The notes: generated by a model from the letters alone, not told the origin. 64,000 nt of DNA from Silurus meridionalis (GCF_014805685.1 NC_060907.1:7897992-7961991), one strand, 5' to 3'. Numbered from the stretch's first letter, positions 13,301 to 27,700 are shown. A program made the numbers and translations.

Positions 13301-15837
13301 ATTTATACACCTCAACAGTTGAAAATAAAGTGCTGAGATTTGAACTTATCACCACCTGATTCACTGTGAAAGGAGAGCAAATAATAAATAAATTCCTGAT
13401 TGAATAAATTGTGCATAGATTGGTATTCAGACTTATACAGGATATCGTCTTCTAGCATGACACAACAAGCCCCACATGATGCTTCAGTGTGGTTAGGATA
13501 TTCATCTGGTGATGAATAGCCTTTTTTTGCACTCTCTATTGGCAGCCTCTCATATTTTCTTTTTGTCCTTTTGACACCTTTGGAGGGACATCCTGTTCTT
13601 GGTAATGTCCCCATAGTGCTCCTTTTTCTCCACCATTGTTAAAGGCTTCATCAACGACTTGACCGTGAAACTATTAGCATTGCATAACACATTACAACTT
13701 TAACATTGATGAGTGTGTGTGCATGTAGTAGTTTGCCTCACATTATTCCATGATTTCCATTTTTTTATTTGTTTCTAGTCCATTATGCTGTACTGAATAG
13801 AAGCCGTATCCTTGACACTCCCACCTCTTAAATCTGAATATAAATCATGCTGAGATTTAATTTCACATGATTTTACACTCATGTTATACCATTTCAGCTC
13901 TTGAAATCTGCACCCAGTTCACATGCACACTCAGAACATAAGGAGGTAAATTGTTTTGTATGTATATGAAAGCAGGAGAAGGGCACTATAGGCCAACTAT
14001 GACTCGGATATTATTATTTTGTCTACACGTTCGTTAAGCAACGAACTATTAAGAAGCACTACTACTATGTTAAAATTTCACTTACACATTTTGCTCAAGG
14101 ACAGATTTCTGCAATATCCCTTAGTCAAAGCTACAGAGATGTTTTGCTACAGTGGTCATTTTAAAATCTTTGACAGAGGGATTTTCCCAGGAACATGGCA
14201 AAATAAAAACAAAAATTTAAAGATTGAAATGGCTAGTAAGGAAATAACTGTTTATAGCTGCTCTAAGGTAAGTGACAATATAATTATAAACATTTCATGA
14301 AATCAAGCCAAAAACAATTGTTCTTTAATCGATCAATTGTGATAGCAAGCAAATTTCTGAGGTGATGCAAAAAAATAAAAACTTAAATAAAAACAATAAA
14401 AATAAGCAATAAAGCTAAGAACACTAAGACACAAAGAAACCTCTCCACTTTTAATCACTTCAATCCATAATACTTAAAAATGCATTGAGCAGTTTTCAGT
14501 CTCCTTCACTCTTTTTCCCTGTCACACACAAAACCCATGCTTGTGATGTAAATGCTTTGTATAGCGTGCTGAATGTAAGAGACGTGCAGCTCAGACTATT
14601 TTACGCTTCATTATCAACTAGCTCCATACATTCGTGCTGGTTTGTCTCATGTTCTCAGATGTATATGATTTTGCACATCAGAGAAATAAACCTTAGCTAA
14701 TGCATTTAATAAACTCTGTGGTAAACAGTGGGGGAAAAAAAACAAAAACAGATCTTTTTGGAGCAGGCGCATTATGCTGGAGTCTTAACAATCCCAGCAC
14801 CCTCATGCTACATAATCCATATTAAAGAGGATTTGGAGAAAGAATAAATATGAATATGCATTATGAAATAAATAAATAACTGGAAATAAAAACGGCTCAA
14901 AGACGCCTCGCAAACAAGACATCACTGATGCTAGCGCGGAGGACCGCGACAAAAGTGGTAAAGCATTGCAATCCATTAATCCTCGTGCAAAGGGAGGCAG
15001 CCATAATCCGTGCAGAGAGAAAAATCCAGGCCTCCAGATGTCTGTATAAGATTAAAATGTTTACAGTCTCATATGGTTTCAGCTCACTGTAGGATCATGT
15101 CTGCAGCTGTGGTCCAAGTACTAAGATCAATAATAAAATCACTGATTATCTATACTTCTAGAAGAGAAATGATATATAAATGCAATTAGTGAAAGAATAT
15201 TGACATAATTAGGGCACAGCTTTTCTCTACACATCTGCATACTTCATTACAGAGGAGAAACCCAAAACCAAAATGTCAGGCATATATCATTTTCTGGAAA
15301 AACTCAAATAAATTTTTTTAATGCATTCATATTTTTTAGCAGGGGAAAAAAACACCTGTGAAACTCTTACACCTGCCAGCTAAGGTTTGGCCAAGAAGCT
15401 TCCACACAGGACTACTGCTCAGGAACACATAAATAAGCAGTCAATACAAAGTCCTGTGTTGAAAAAGTGCAGTAGAATAAGAATAAGGTTAAAGCAAGGG
15501 GATTTGTAAATGTACCAAGGGATATAGATGTATTCCAAGGATGTGTTTGGCTGCAGAATCAGGGGTCTCAATAAAGTTCATGTTACACTTGATGCTCATG
15601 TCATCAGCTGTGATTTGTGTTGGAGTTTGAAGTGTTTGTCATTACTGGACTAAAGAGAGCATTTTACGTGGTTCAGAACATCAACCCCAGTCAAATAGAA
15701 ATTAATGAAGGATTCATAAATTTATTAGAGGATTCCTCAGTTCCAGCGATGTGATTTGATAGACAATGAAGCCGCTGAAAATGTGTTCTTTGTGTTCATT
15801 TGTAAAATATATACACTTTTCAACAAAGGTGTGTAAG

Positions 15838-15990
15838 GGAGGTTAGGGTAGCTCAGTGGTGAACATGTTTGACTTCTGATCAGAAGGTCATGAGTTCACA
15901 TCTGCTGTGCCTTTATGCAAGGCCCTTTACCCTCAACAGTCTAAATGAGATAATTGTCTGCCAAATGCCATTAATATAAATGTGGCTACT
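15838..15990 (+). mobile_element. tRNA-derived SINE
   Basis: GGTAGCTCAGTGGTGAACAT, TTCTGATCAGAAGGTCATGA, GTTCACATC, and a tail TGTCTGCCAAATGCCATTAA. Confidence 0.8.
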
Positions 15991-16347
15991 CTACTTTGAG
16001 CTAAAATTGTGATTTATAACTAATTTAGCTAAGAATTAGCACAAGGGTGCTGGTTTAGTTGTCCTGCATCCAGTTGCATGAGATGCAGCTCCTACATGGG
16101 TGTCAAGTGAAACAGGACCTATAAGTTAGACCTCAGCTTGACTATTATGCTACAAAGGAATGTCGAGCCATTTGCCTGACTTGAGTGCAGATATACTAGG
16201 CTGTTTTCTCTAAAATGTCTAAAAGACTGAAAAAGAAAAACATAAACACATGATGTTGTATGCAACATTGCATGATGTGATTCAATGATTAATCATGATA
16301 CATACATACATACAAGTTTCTTTGGGTTGGTTTGTAAAGACGGTGGA

Positions 16348-16350
<3 letters not shown>

Positions 16351-16417
<67 letters not shown>
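16351..16417. repeat. (TG)n microsatellite
   Basis: About 67 bp. Confidence 0.97.
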
Positions 16418-16420
<3 letters not shown>

Positions 16421-17689
16421 TGTGCATTGTTTGTTAAAAAAAGAAATAAATCAAATATTACTTGAATTGGATGTCAAATGTAAAGTGACATAACTGGCCC
16501 CTGTCTGTAGAATAATGAGAGACAGAAAGAAACAGAGAGAGAGAGTGAAAGAGTGAAAAAGAACTGGAGCTATAACCCTGAAAATAATACGATCGTAACT
16601 GCACATCTGCTGGTTTTACACACATACACACACATACACACAGAGGCACACGCCTGTCGTTCTACCTCCGTTACACACACACACACACGCACACACATAT
16701 CGGCTGTGTTTTCCTTGGGCGCCCTCTCTCTCCCTCGGTCTCTCCTGTCTCCTTAGTGACAGTGTTGAGGCCTCTAAATAAGACGCTGCTTACTATTCAG
16801 AAACAGCTCTGTTGAGATAGTGCAGGCTTTGCAGTAATGGCCTCCCCCCTCCTTTTCTTCTCCCCACACTAACTCAAGGCCTATTCTGCCATCCTGTCCT
16901 ATTAGATTACACTGGAAAAATTACATTCCATCAAAGGGACTTTGCATTCATTGTGGTCTGGGCTTCCCTATTATTAAATCTCCGTCGATCCTATTCACGT
17001 TCCTTCATCGGTTGGAAGAATGAACTGACAGATAAAAAAAAAGGAGGGCATTATCCTTTCAGCTCGTACACAAAGTGCAGCGCAGACGAATACAACCGTT
17101 AGCATGCGGGACTTAAATTAGTGGAGGTGTGTTGCAAAACATTTACTGTATTACACATATATAAGAACCAATATCAGTTTTTATTTGAGCAAATTAATAC
17201 GATTAAGACAGCGTGGAATTATAGAACAATCATGGGCTTGATATAATGATTTGGTCCTCAAGACCAGTGAAGATGCAGCTTTTTATGGTGTGAAAGCTGA
17301 ATTACATTATCAAATTGCAGTGAAACAAAGGTAGGAAACACTTGAGGCATGACAAAGAGGAAATTAGTGGATGGTATGACATGGCTAGATGCACATTTTA
17401 TTTATTAAAAAACATGCATTATATTTATCCATTTACAGTTGCAATATATGTTGGGAAAATATTTATTTCCCTCATTCTTTTTTTTTTTTTTTTTTGCCAG
17501 CTTCTGTTTTCTCACTCTCTTGTACTTAAAAGATAAAAAAAACACAGCTTTTTAATTTTGAAATGAACAAAGCTTTTTCCTAAATATTGATCCTTTGGGC
17601 ACTGGAGACTCTTAAAATGTAATTATCTACTTAAAGGTATAAGGTTTAAAAGTAACAGGAAGTCTATAGTTAGCATATGTATACACACC

Positions 17690-18135
17690 AACATCAAAAT
17701 CTGGTGAATGGCATAACGTTTATTACAATAAAATGGCTCCTGTCAAATGGAGGCAAATGCAGCAAGTTCTTGAATTGGATGTTTGGGAAGCAGAAAATCT
17801 GGGAAGGCACTTTTTGTACTCCTCTTCATAAAAAGTTATTCCTTAATGGCAGTGGCCACACTCAGCATTATAATACTCTCTGCCATACTGCAAAAATCTT
17901 TCAGGAATTATTTGAGGACCTAGAGTTTAGTTTATTGACTTGGCATTCGAATTCCTCAGATCTTAATCCAATTGAACTTCTAAGAGATGGGCCAGACAAA
18001 CAATTCTGTTTCATGGTGGCCCTATCTCACGACTTACATGGTCTACATGCAACTGCTGTTAATGTAATGGAGCCAGATATTACACGCACCTTCAGGGCAG
18101 TTGTGACAGGTCAGAACTGTTAGAAGGAACTACAC
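17690..18135 (+). pseudogene. Tc1-like transposase C-terminal half, degenerate
   Basis: The open frame at 17677-18123 contains CHTAKIFQELFEDLEFSLLT, then NSSDLNPIELL and a DPDK-like stretch. CHTAKI and SPDLNPIE are the second and third catalytic blocks of Tc1 transposases. The expected tryptophan and several residues are lost, and no start or inverted ends were found. Confidence 0.78.
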
Positions 18136-18181
18136 AATATTAAGCAGGTGTAGTTTTAAGTTATAGCTGATTGGTGTACAT

Positions 18182-18742
18182 ACGAGGTGGTATCACAAAG
18201 TTTTGAGACTCGCTCTGTTTACAAGAAAGTACTTTATTCATCTATGTTTAGACACTATGACCTTCAAAATAGTCCCCTTGCACAGCAATACAGCTCTCCC
18301 AACATTCCTGCCACTCCTGGAGTGTGTCCTGGAAATCTTTTTTAAAACCCTTCTGCGATTCGCACTGGATCTCAGCAACGTTGTCAAAACGGCAATCTAT
18401 GAGCCGGATCTTCATATTTGGGAAGGGGTAAAGTCCGCAGGGGCCAAATCTGGCAAGTAGGATGAGTGCAGAATTGAGATCATATGGATTGTTGCTAGAC
18501 GAACATGCACAATTTGCTGATTGGTTTCATTTTCGAGGGTCGAGTTGGATTAGGGTCTTCCTGATCCTCGTCATCTTCCAGTGATGTGCTTCCGCTCTTG
18601 AAGAATCGCCCAGTTTCACTTAGAATTTTCACGTTTGCTCTTTGTTTTAACTTGCTGTCAATGATGAAATCCCAGACTTTTGGTATTGCATGTTGTCAGA
18701 ATAGCACCATTAGTCTCAAAACTTTTTGAACCACCACCTTGT
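18182..18742 (-). pseudogene. Internally deleted mariner element with intact 30-bp inverted ends
   Basis: Left end ACGAGGTGG-TATCACAAAGTTTTGAGACT (from 18182) and right end AGTCTCAAAACTTTTTGAACC-ACCACCTTGT (to 18742) are inverted repeats flanked by TA. On the minus strand, RFFKSGSTSLEDDEDQ (N-terminal part) lies near 18560-18610 and WQECWESCIAVQGDYFEG (C-terminal part) near 18250-18330. The middle of the transposase, with most of the catalytic region, is missing: 561 bp against about 1.3 kb for a full mariner. Confidence 0.85.
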
Positions 18743-18902
18743 AGTTAGCATCCCTGGAAAGGGCATGAGAATATCAAGGCAAGGAGATTCTCATATTTTG
18801 CCAATGTTTCAAATGCTTTATCTTTACTTATTGTATGTCTTTCGAATATATATTAAACCCAAATAAAGGCTGATATATGCAATGCCAAAAGGTGCATATA
18901 GT

Positions 18903-19105
18903 TACGGGGAGGTGGTAGCTCAGTGGTTAAGATGTTGGACTTCTGATCAGAAGGTCATGAGTTCAAATCCCAGCACTACAATGCTGCCACTGCTAGACCC
19001 CTGAGTAAGGCCCTTAACCCTCAAGAGCTCAGTTATAAAAATGAGATCATTGGAAGTCACTCTGGATAGGAGCGTCTTCCAAATGCCATAAATGTAAATG
19101 TAATA
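18903..19105 (+). mobile_element. tRNA-derived SINE, best-preserved copy
   Basis: GGTGGTAGCTCAGTGGTTAA (box A), GGTCATGAGTTCAAATCCCA (box B), a body with CTGCTAGACCCCTGAGTAA, and the tail CTTCCAAATGCCATAAATGT. It starts 160 bp after the mariner end. Confidence 0.85.
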
Positions 19106-21033
19106 CGAGAGTAGGAATTGTCTGGACCAGCCAATGGATCCTAATGGTTAAGTCAGCTTTGCTCTGAATCATCATCAGTTCATTGCCTCCAATGACTCAC
19201 CTGACTCCAATTCATTTATTATGCATTGGGAAATATCGAGTGACGAGACACGAGCAGAATAGCCGGACGCAAATCCAACGACCCGCACGAATCACTGGGG
19301 CGAGCTGCGTTTTTTTGGTCTATCATTAGGGTTATGTGAAGGTGACTCCTAAGGAGCTCTTGCCAAACTCCGCTTGTGAAATCGCACAATGAAGCGTCGC
19401 TGTAAAGCAGTCGTGTTTGAATGCTATGGAAGTCATATGGCATGCAGCAGATGAGGAGCATTCCCTGAACAATTGTGCAACTCATTACAGCCCTAATTTT
19501 TCCAAATGGCTTGTGTTTGGAGCTGTTTAAAAGGCAAATGCCATGGAGCAACTGTAGTTCCAATGTGTTTAAACATGGCAGATCCAGACTATTTAAATCC
19601 AGGCAAGTACACTGTTTCCTACTTTCAGAGATGCCAAAATCTATGGTTTGGCAGCATTTATGATTGTTAAAGCCCTTGTTAAGGTCACAAAGAGGACACC
19701 TGAGAATAACTATATAATAAAGCGGTATAGCAAATATGAAAATTCATGTGATATTTGAAAGAACACTAAAGTTCTAGTTGAAAATATAGGAAATTAAGAA
19801 AACGTATGTATGTCTGTTGTAAAAATGATAGAGTTTGTAAGGCGTTAGCTTTGTACAAATTCATGGTGTCCTCACAAAAAATGCAATTTTTGCTCTCTAC
19901 GAGTAAGAATAAGAACCCCAAGAATAAACATACTACACTACTAAACTTTACTTTGGAGTATTTCTTGAAAATTTGCAAAGCAGTAAGTGCATTTCTCAAA
20001 ACAATTTGTACAAACAGCACCACACAATAGATTACTTGCAAAAGCCTGCTCTTTTCTCAAAACCCTTAGTTCATATCTCAAAAGTAAGAATTTGTGTCAA
20101 TGAACAGATCATTGATCATCATCGATCATAAACAAGATCATCAAAATGTTTGGTAGTTTGGATTACAATGATTAAAAATGCACAAGGCTGAATTTATTCT
20201 GTATGGTATATATATATGAAATTTAACAGCACAAATATACACATTACTGTATGTACTGTACTGTATGTATTACAATTTGCATTTTTACTCTACTGTACTA
20301 TTGTTTGTTTGTGTTTCCTGGTTTTTCATCCATTTTCAAAAATTGAATTCTGTGTTTTCCTCTGTCTGTATACACTCGCCAATGGAAGGATCATGAGATT
20401 CACCTTTGACCTAAAGTATTTTAGAGAACTAGTTGATCATTGGTTGATCTGATGCAGTACACTCGCCTTCATTAGAGTCATTCAAGATTCATCTGCACAG
20501 TTCATCAGTTCCAAAAAAGCTTAATAGAAATATGAAGAAGAGAAGCGTGACAGATTATGACAGCTGGATTAACCATTTTGCATTCAATGATTTATGCAAT
20601 GAACTGAAGCCTAGATGTTTTGGGGTTAAAACTATTCACGTCCAAACAAGTATAATATATTTTGATTAACATGAAATAAACAATTGCTAATGTAGGAAAC
20701 AGCAGACGATTGCACACAGCCAATTAAATGAATGTAGCGAAGCTTTCGCAATTTGTTCAAAGCAACAAGAAATTGCTTTTTTTTATACAAGTGACATGAT
20801 GTGGAGGTCAATAAAGTAGTTTTGAGAAATTCGTTTCTAATCTGAGAAACGCTCTGCAATGCAACTGGGAAAAACTGTAAAAACGAGGCTTGATTCCAAA
20901 ATTTTGACTTTTAATAAGGATCTTCTGATAGTGGTGTAAATCATGAAACGTTAACATTCAACATTGAGGACTGGTGCACGTGTATATAACACAACTCTCA
21001 TTAAGCATGCTTTTTCATCTGACAGATGCTTTG

Positions 21034-21075
21034 GAGGTGTGTGTGTGTGTTTTTGTGTGTGTGTGTGTGTGTGTG
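21034..21075. repeat. (TG)n microsatellite
   Basis: Interrupted by TTTT. Another (AC)n run lies at 21332-21356. Confidence 0.93.
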
Positions 21076-23099
21076 GCAGGGGGGGTGATAAAATTGTTTC
21101 TTCTCTGCCCACTCAACATATTTGTTAGCAATCTGAACACCTGTATTTATGGAAGGCAAAATGCTGAACAAATGGTGCCAAAGCTATTCAGTATGCCAGT
21201 TTGGGAACGAGTAGCGGAAAATGTGTGCGCGTGTTCCTAATCTCTGCCTAAATTAATGATCAATCATGTCGATAATGATAAATGCAGCATGTGACATGGT
21301 TTTAAACATCTGCTGCAGTTTTATCAAGTTACACACACACACACACACACACACACTGTCCCTTGTTCAGCACAGATGTTAGACCTATAATGCGAGGACT
21401 ATTGAGTAATCACAGTCCTGTGCTCCTCTCCAGAGAGAGTCCTATAAACCATTTCCACCCCACGGCCTCAACGCACTGTCAGTGCGTGTTGATTCATTCG
21501 AACATGCATTCCCCATGGGTGGCTTTTGAAGTGTTCGTATAGAAGCTGGCTTTAATGAAAACTCCAAAACCGCATGAGTGTTTGCGAGCTGTTGGAACGT
21601 CGTCAACGACACAAGGGGCATGCGGTACCGTGCCGATTAACAGCGACTGCGAAACCGATGTTGTCGCGATGCCGTTGCTTTGAACCGATCGTCGGGCTGC
21701 ACGGCACGATAAATACGTGATTAATGAGGATCCACGCCATAAAGATGGTATGGCGGAGGGAAATCATTCTTGAAAACGTCTGGCGGGATTGGCGCGTCAC
21801 GAAGCGCCTTGTCGGGGAGGAAATGCTCGTGGGGAAGGTGCACGTGGGGAAAGAATAGGGAGGAAATATCGCTTCCTTTTCAGGCCCAAAGAGCGCAAAC
21901 TATTTTGATGTATATTTCATCTGCTCCCAATTTTTCATCCGGAGAACATCTATTCTCACTCTCTCACTTTCTTTCGCAAATCGCTTTCTCTCGCTTTTCC
22001 CCCGCCCTGCCTTCTCTGGAGCATCATAAACATGTTTGAACCAGTCAGGCGTTTTCTCTCTCTCCGTCTCTCGCGCTCTCTCCATCTCTCTCTCGCTCTC
22101 TGGGCGCTCATAAATCCAGGCGTATGGTTTGACACCTCACCAAGAAGAGAGGAGCTCTGTACACTCCCAGCTGTACCATTCCTCTCTCTAATGCACTTCT
22201 CGGCTCACTCTGGAGCGCCATGAGGTGCATCTGTTTAAAATCATCCTCCATTTCAGCCCAATTAATCAAATCCACACTTAGGCCTTACATTCTAATAACA
22301 TGTTCGTAGCTCTGCTGTCAGATACTAAGCCAATGTGCCAGAGCGCTGATTTGTATCGAGATTAGCAATGCGCTTCCCTATCGGTTTACCGATAATAACA
22401 GGAGACCCTTGGATTTAAAAGTGCACTCCTGTGAGAATTTGGAGGTAGCAAACTTCGGGGTTTGACTCACACCCTTTCTGTGCAAATCCAAAGTTTTTTT
22501 TTTTTACATAGCACATTTTGAGACACTCCCTCTGAGATCCGAGTCAGATAAGTTTCACTCAACCATAAAACATTGCTTATAGCAGAAACCTAGGCAATAA
22601 ATAAATCAGAATATCAGTCCATGCTCAACACACACACACACACACACAAACACCCACACAGACCCCAGGAGCTCCATATGGAAGCCATACAATCCGTCCT
22701 AACCATGTGTAATATCCATCATAAGACCGTATCCATCATGCGGGGAAGGCATTTGATTTGATTGCTGCGTTATTGCGTTCTATCAAAGAATCACGCGCTG
22801 GATTTTTGATCGCGTGTAGTCTGGCCACTCTCACACTCGGGTGGAAACAATAGACAGCTTTTTAGCCAGCGTATAGAGTGACACATGCGTGCACTTTTTC
22901 GGCGCACACACACCTCCGGCGAAATCCTACACGCATTGTTGCAGCTCAGGGCTTTTTTCCAAAAGCAGTGCATGCAGATGCAAACATGCATGCATGCATG
23001 AACCTTAATAAAGAGGAGCACAGACTTGACTAGTGAAGCCCCAGGTGTGTGTGTGTACTTATGCACATGCGCACACATATATGTATCCCAGGGGATTTG

Positions 23100-23107
23100 C
23101 TTTGTTT

Positions 23108-23144
<37 letters not shown>

Positions 23145-23232
23145 GTACACATACAAAAGACTACAAATAGAAACCAGGAGAATGAGCATGCTTTAACAGA
23201 GCACTTTTCCCTGTGTGTGTGTGTGTGTGTAT
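23100..23232. repeat. (CA)n and (TG)n runs in opposite orientation
   Basis: (CA)n at 23110-23140 and (GT)n at 23212-23231. They could pair as a hairpin. Confidence 0.9.
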
Positions 23233-24714
23233 AACCCAAGTGAGATCATTATATAGAGAACAGATAGCACAGTGTGTTAGCCATGATGGGATTTTAGTTT
23301 GGCTGGGAATGACAGCTTGCCTTTATCACAGAAGAATGCAGTATATCTCAGTGTGCCAATTCTGAACACTGTTCTGATGGATTATGGATTCCAGGTGTAA
23401 GGAAATTTTTATAGCCGTTAGTCAACTGAAAGCTTGAAACTTGTATCGCTTTTAATAAAATAGCAATAATATGTGCAGAGGGACAATATGGATTAGGGTG
23501 TGGGGATTTTTTTAATAATAAAAAAATATGTACAGTACACTTTTTAAATCCATGGGAATTTACAAATCTATTTTATACAAAACTCCTCACAATGATGCTT
23601 ATAATAGAAGGAATACACAATCCATTCTCTCTTTCACGCTCACACACGCATACACCAATATTACACAGCTGTAGCAAATACAAATAAATAAGGACATGTA
23701 GTATATACAAGAATTACATGACGGACAACATCTCACAACATGAAAAGCACATGAAAAACAATACTCTGTTTCTGTGCTTTAGGGGTGTTACGGTTTGGAG
23801 TTTGCGCACTATGATGATCATGGTGAAAAAAATATAGTACTGTTTGACTTTTTTTGGGTGAAAATTCGAAAATATCTGTAGAAAAGTCCGACATATTTGA
23901 ATTTATCATATGGCGGCAAGAAAAAATGGTGCAGAGACCAAAGAAAATGTATTTTCAGCAATATTTGAATTTTTTTAAACTGCACCGTGAAAAAACATAA
24001 AACCGTAGCAACCCTATTGCACTTACAAGGAACTCACACAGAATCGATAATGAGCACAGCGAACATGAATCGCAATTTGTATAACTGTAATTTGACACAT
24101 AGTAAAGGTGCATGCCCACAAATCAGGAAGGGGGGGGTTTAAATATACATGCAATCACACACGACTTCACTTCATTTATGGGTCAAAGCAAAACTTCTCA
24201 CCACATGCAACACTGGACCTGCAGACACTTTTATAATTATTTTTTAAACACAGATTATGCTGAGGTGAAGGTTAACAGTCAGTCTGCTTTGTCGGTTAAG
24301 TGCCATTGAAATAAAGGAATATCAAGGGTTAAAAAAAAAAAGACCGAAAAGAAAAAAAAAAGAAAAACAATACAAACTCACTCAGGTTTATAGTTGCATA
24401 TCCATTTATGATCATTACTTTACTATTTCTTTCCAGTTTCTATGGTTTTGTTTTACCAGTGTCCGTTCCTTTTCTTTCGGCTCTCTGATAGATGGAAATC
24501 CTTTGTCGAGAACGTTTGGGATGGAGTAACTGCTTTCACAATTTTCTCCTCTTGGCTCTCGCAGAGCCAGATGTTTTCTCATTGTTCCGATCCTCTTAGT
24601 GAATGATCCACTCAGTGTTCTTTGGTTCTGTCTGTTCTTTGTGTTCCTGAGGAGATGGGTTCGGTGGGGGAGGGGTGGATGAAGGGGTTAGGATGGCATG
24701 TTCCAGTGTGAGCT

Positions 24715-24764
24715 TCAGTGCTGTTCTATGACTGACCTCAAATGGTGCTTTTTCACCTTCGGTT
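24715..24764 (-). CDS. anos1: anos1 exon 14: basic C-terminal tail and stop (residues 639-654)
   Basis: After TTTTTTTGTAG the phase carried from exon 13 gives [16 protein letters not shown] followed by TGA. This short Lys/His-rich tail fits the histidine-rich basic C terminus of anosmin. A different frame is open for about 60 codons through the same segment (Pro-rich), but it is not in phase with exon 13. A polyadenylation signal was not assigned; 3' UTR probably lies below 24715. Confidence 0.82.
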
Positions 24765-27700
24765 CTACAAAAAAACAGAGTGGGCATTCAGTTAACCAAT
24801 GAGGGGAAAAACATCTGTGCACAGTTTCTCATAATTATTTAACTTCATCTTTGTCCCACTCGCAAGATACCAAGACTTCTGATTTAAAGAACTGTTTCAG
24901 ATACTGCTATTAGAACAACCTGTCAAGCAAGAAGTCATTCATTTCACACACCCACAGACCATCAGTGTGTGGAATAACTGTGAGCTGACATGGAAATTAG
25001 TGTTTAAATAAGCTTACTGTAGTGTAGCACAGGCCTGGCATGGCCTGGAGTCTGGAAAGTTCTGAATGTTGTCGGGCCCTGACCTCCAGTGGTGATCACT
25101 CCCACCTCCAGCCTGTAGAGAGACGCCAGCTGCAAGCCGGAGACAACCAAAACATTTCGTTCCTAGACGAGAAACAGCAAGAGGGTGAACAAGGTGCAAA
25201 TACAGAACATCTGAACTATCCAAGAGCCACTGGAGTCAATATTTTCTAGTGGAGCAGCATTTTAAGTGGCGTAGGTAAGACATCTGCTTGCAAACAGTCT
25301 ATTAAGAATCTTTTGAAACATGGCAACCAGCATTACTTCATAGACATGACTGAAATGTGTGAACGAGCAAAAGCAAGTCAACACAAATCATACACAGCAA
25401 AACAATCTGCCACTATGAGAGAGATACTGTATATGTACACGTTTGCCTTCATTAAACACAAACTAATGCTGCTTTGCCATTAGCCTCGCTTTCCCATAGA
25501 TTTGTCATCAGTAATATTGATTGGCTAAGGATCGGGATGAGGCCTAACGCTGGTGAGCATGAGCTTATCCACATTGTAGCAGTTTTAGGCAGAAAATCAA
25601 AATCACTTGTCCTGCTTGTGGGACTTTACTCTATGAAACTGCAGATAATGTGAAGTGAAAGATTTTCAACATGCATCTCCTTATATTTGGTCACAAAAAA
25701 ACTGGTAGACAGATAAAAAAGTGTTTAACCTTACTTGGCCCTTTTCTAAAAAGTTAAACCTTTTCAACATTGGATGCTCTATTGTGCCCAAATAAATGTA
25801 GATGGCGACACGTTTTAAACGCGCCCACATTGTGTCACATATTGCCTTGCTGTCGCTTCACATATGATTACATGTAAAATATGCATTGGTGGTTGAGCAT
25901 AAACAGGGCAAGTGTGAAGGCAGACTCAGATCTCCTGATGCTGCATTCATCTTATGAACAAAGACAAATTACTCTGAACTACTTTCTTTAGTAATAAAAA
26001 ATACATGGCTGTGCAGTTCTGGAAGTTTAACAGCCCAGGTTTTTGTATATGCCTCAGTATATGACAGTTAGGCAAAACCCACCAAAACAAATAGTGCGGA
26101 AACTGTAACGTAGAGATGATTACGGACTTACTGGAGGAAGGATTTGGGACTGAGAGATGAGGCTGTTCGCCTGGTTGGTTTTGTGTCTCTCAGCTGTAAC
26201 ATCAGCCCAGGTGACTTGGTAACCTGTGACCTGCTGAGGTGGTCGGGTTACAGCTACCACCCATGAGAACAAAGCTGTTACGTTGCTGTTATGCACAGAG
26301 AAAGCTGCAGTAAGGTTCTCTGCCCTTGCCTGGACTTTTGCGGGAGTAACTAAAAAAGAGGAGAAATAATTGCATATATAAAAAAGTTCAAACATGTACT
26401 AAATCATTTAAACCTATATAACATACACCTCTACAATTTTTACAGGCACTGCTGACTAACCAGGATCTCCAGGGCAGGTAATGGGCTTGGAGCTCTTTCC
26501 TTGAATGGTTGCACATGGTGGGGTGGAGAAGGTGGTGCTTTCTGCTTGTGCTCGGCTCTTGGACCCAACTGCCTGGATAATCACTTTATACTTGCAGGAA
26601 AACTGAAGACCAGGTAAGCTGGCGTAATTCTCCTAAACACCAACAACAAAAAATTATTAACCAAACACAAAACTATATCTATCTTGACATGCTGAAGTCT
26701 GTTCACCCCATACCTGTGAATTCATGTGAGGTAAGACATATTGAGATACTACCTGTGTAAAGAGCTTCTCTTGGATTCTGCTTCCATTGTGAGAACAAAA
26801 CTCTGGGAACCACTGCACGCGGTAACGGCTCACGGTCGGGTCTGGTGAAGAAAAGACATGGTGACTTTAACCTTGACGTAAAGTAAGATGGGGCTTGACT
26901 GAACCAAATACAGAACATATGCATCGTACATGCTGAATCTATAATGTGTGCCGGTTTCTTTGGAGTATCACTGTAGATAAAGTACCGAAGTGATAAGATT
27001 TCTCAAATCTGCTTCTCATTCATTTAGAAAGATCATAACTGGATCTGAATTGTGGACAACATTCCAGTTTTATATAAAAATGATTTATGAATTGTCCTTG
27101 GATAACTACACAAAGCTTTTAATAACATAAAAGAATGAGATTAAAAAGGCACCATACTCTGCAGGGTTCGTTTATCATTCACTAACCGTCGCTGTTTCTT
27201 TCTAAGCAGACATGGTCATGTTAGCACACGATAAAGAGGACAGTGATTTGAATAGACTTCTGTACCAAGTGGAGAGGCTGCTATTGTTCCTCCTTTAATC
27301 CTGATCCTTGACTTTATGATAAGCAGTTTGTTTACCCAAAGGCAGAACTATGCTTTGAGGTAGCGGCCTTTAAAAAAAAAACTAGCGGAGGGTTTTCCCC
27401 CGTAGACCAGGTCTGATGAAAGACCCAAACCACTTTTCTCTCACCTCGTTTCTTCCAGTAGACTCGGACCTGGAGTTGTCCTTCCTGGTAGAACGGTGTG
27501 CCCACATCCAAAATATCAGACTGACCTTTCTGAAGTACAGGGCTAGCTGTGGGTTCTAATATTAAAAGAGAAAATTACTATGATTATAATAAACATAATA
27601 TATATTAACTACATAAGGTGATTGAAGATTAAAACACACAATGTATTATTTCTATTGATATAATTTATCTTGTTACAAAGAGTATTATTTATGAAAGACT

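Larger units (their letters stand above)
12318..17680. other. No gene seen outside the listed repeats
   Basis: Non-coding. The blocks at 14750-15110 and 16830-17130 are complex and repeat-free and could be regulatory; this is a weak impression only. Short open frames (13312-13614 minus, 14019-14300 plus) show no family features. Confidence 0.5.
19106..24714. other. No gene seen; 3' flank of anos1
   Basis: Contains (CA)n runs and a GC-richer block at 21400-22260 with CT-rich tracts. Open frames at 19219-19563, 21770-22223 and 22791-23239 are unsupported or microsatellite-driven. The part next to 24715 is presumably anos1 3' UTR, but its end is not defined. Confidence 0.5.

Noticed and set aside
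18903..18985. Functional tRNA gene at the box A/box B sequence
   Set aside because: The body continues into a SINE tail and cannot form a proper cloverleaf; related copies exist at 15838 and 38843.
23030..23239. Cys/Val-rich open frames at 23 kb
   Set aside because: They are translations of (CA)n/(TG)n microsatellites.
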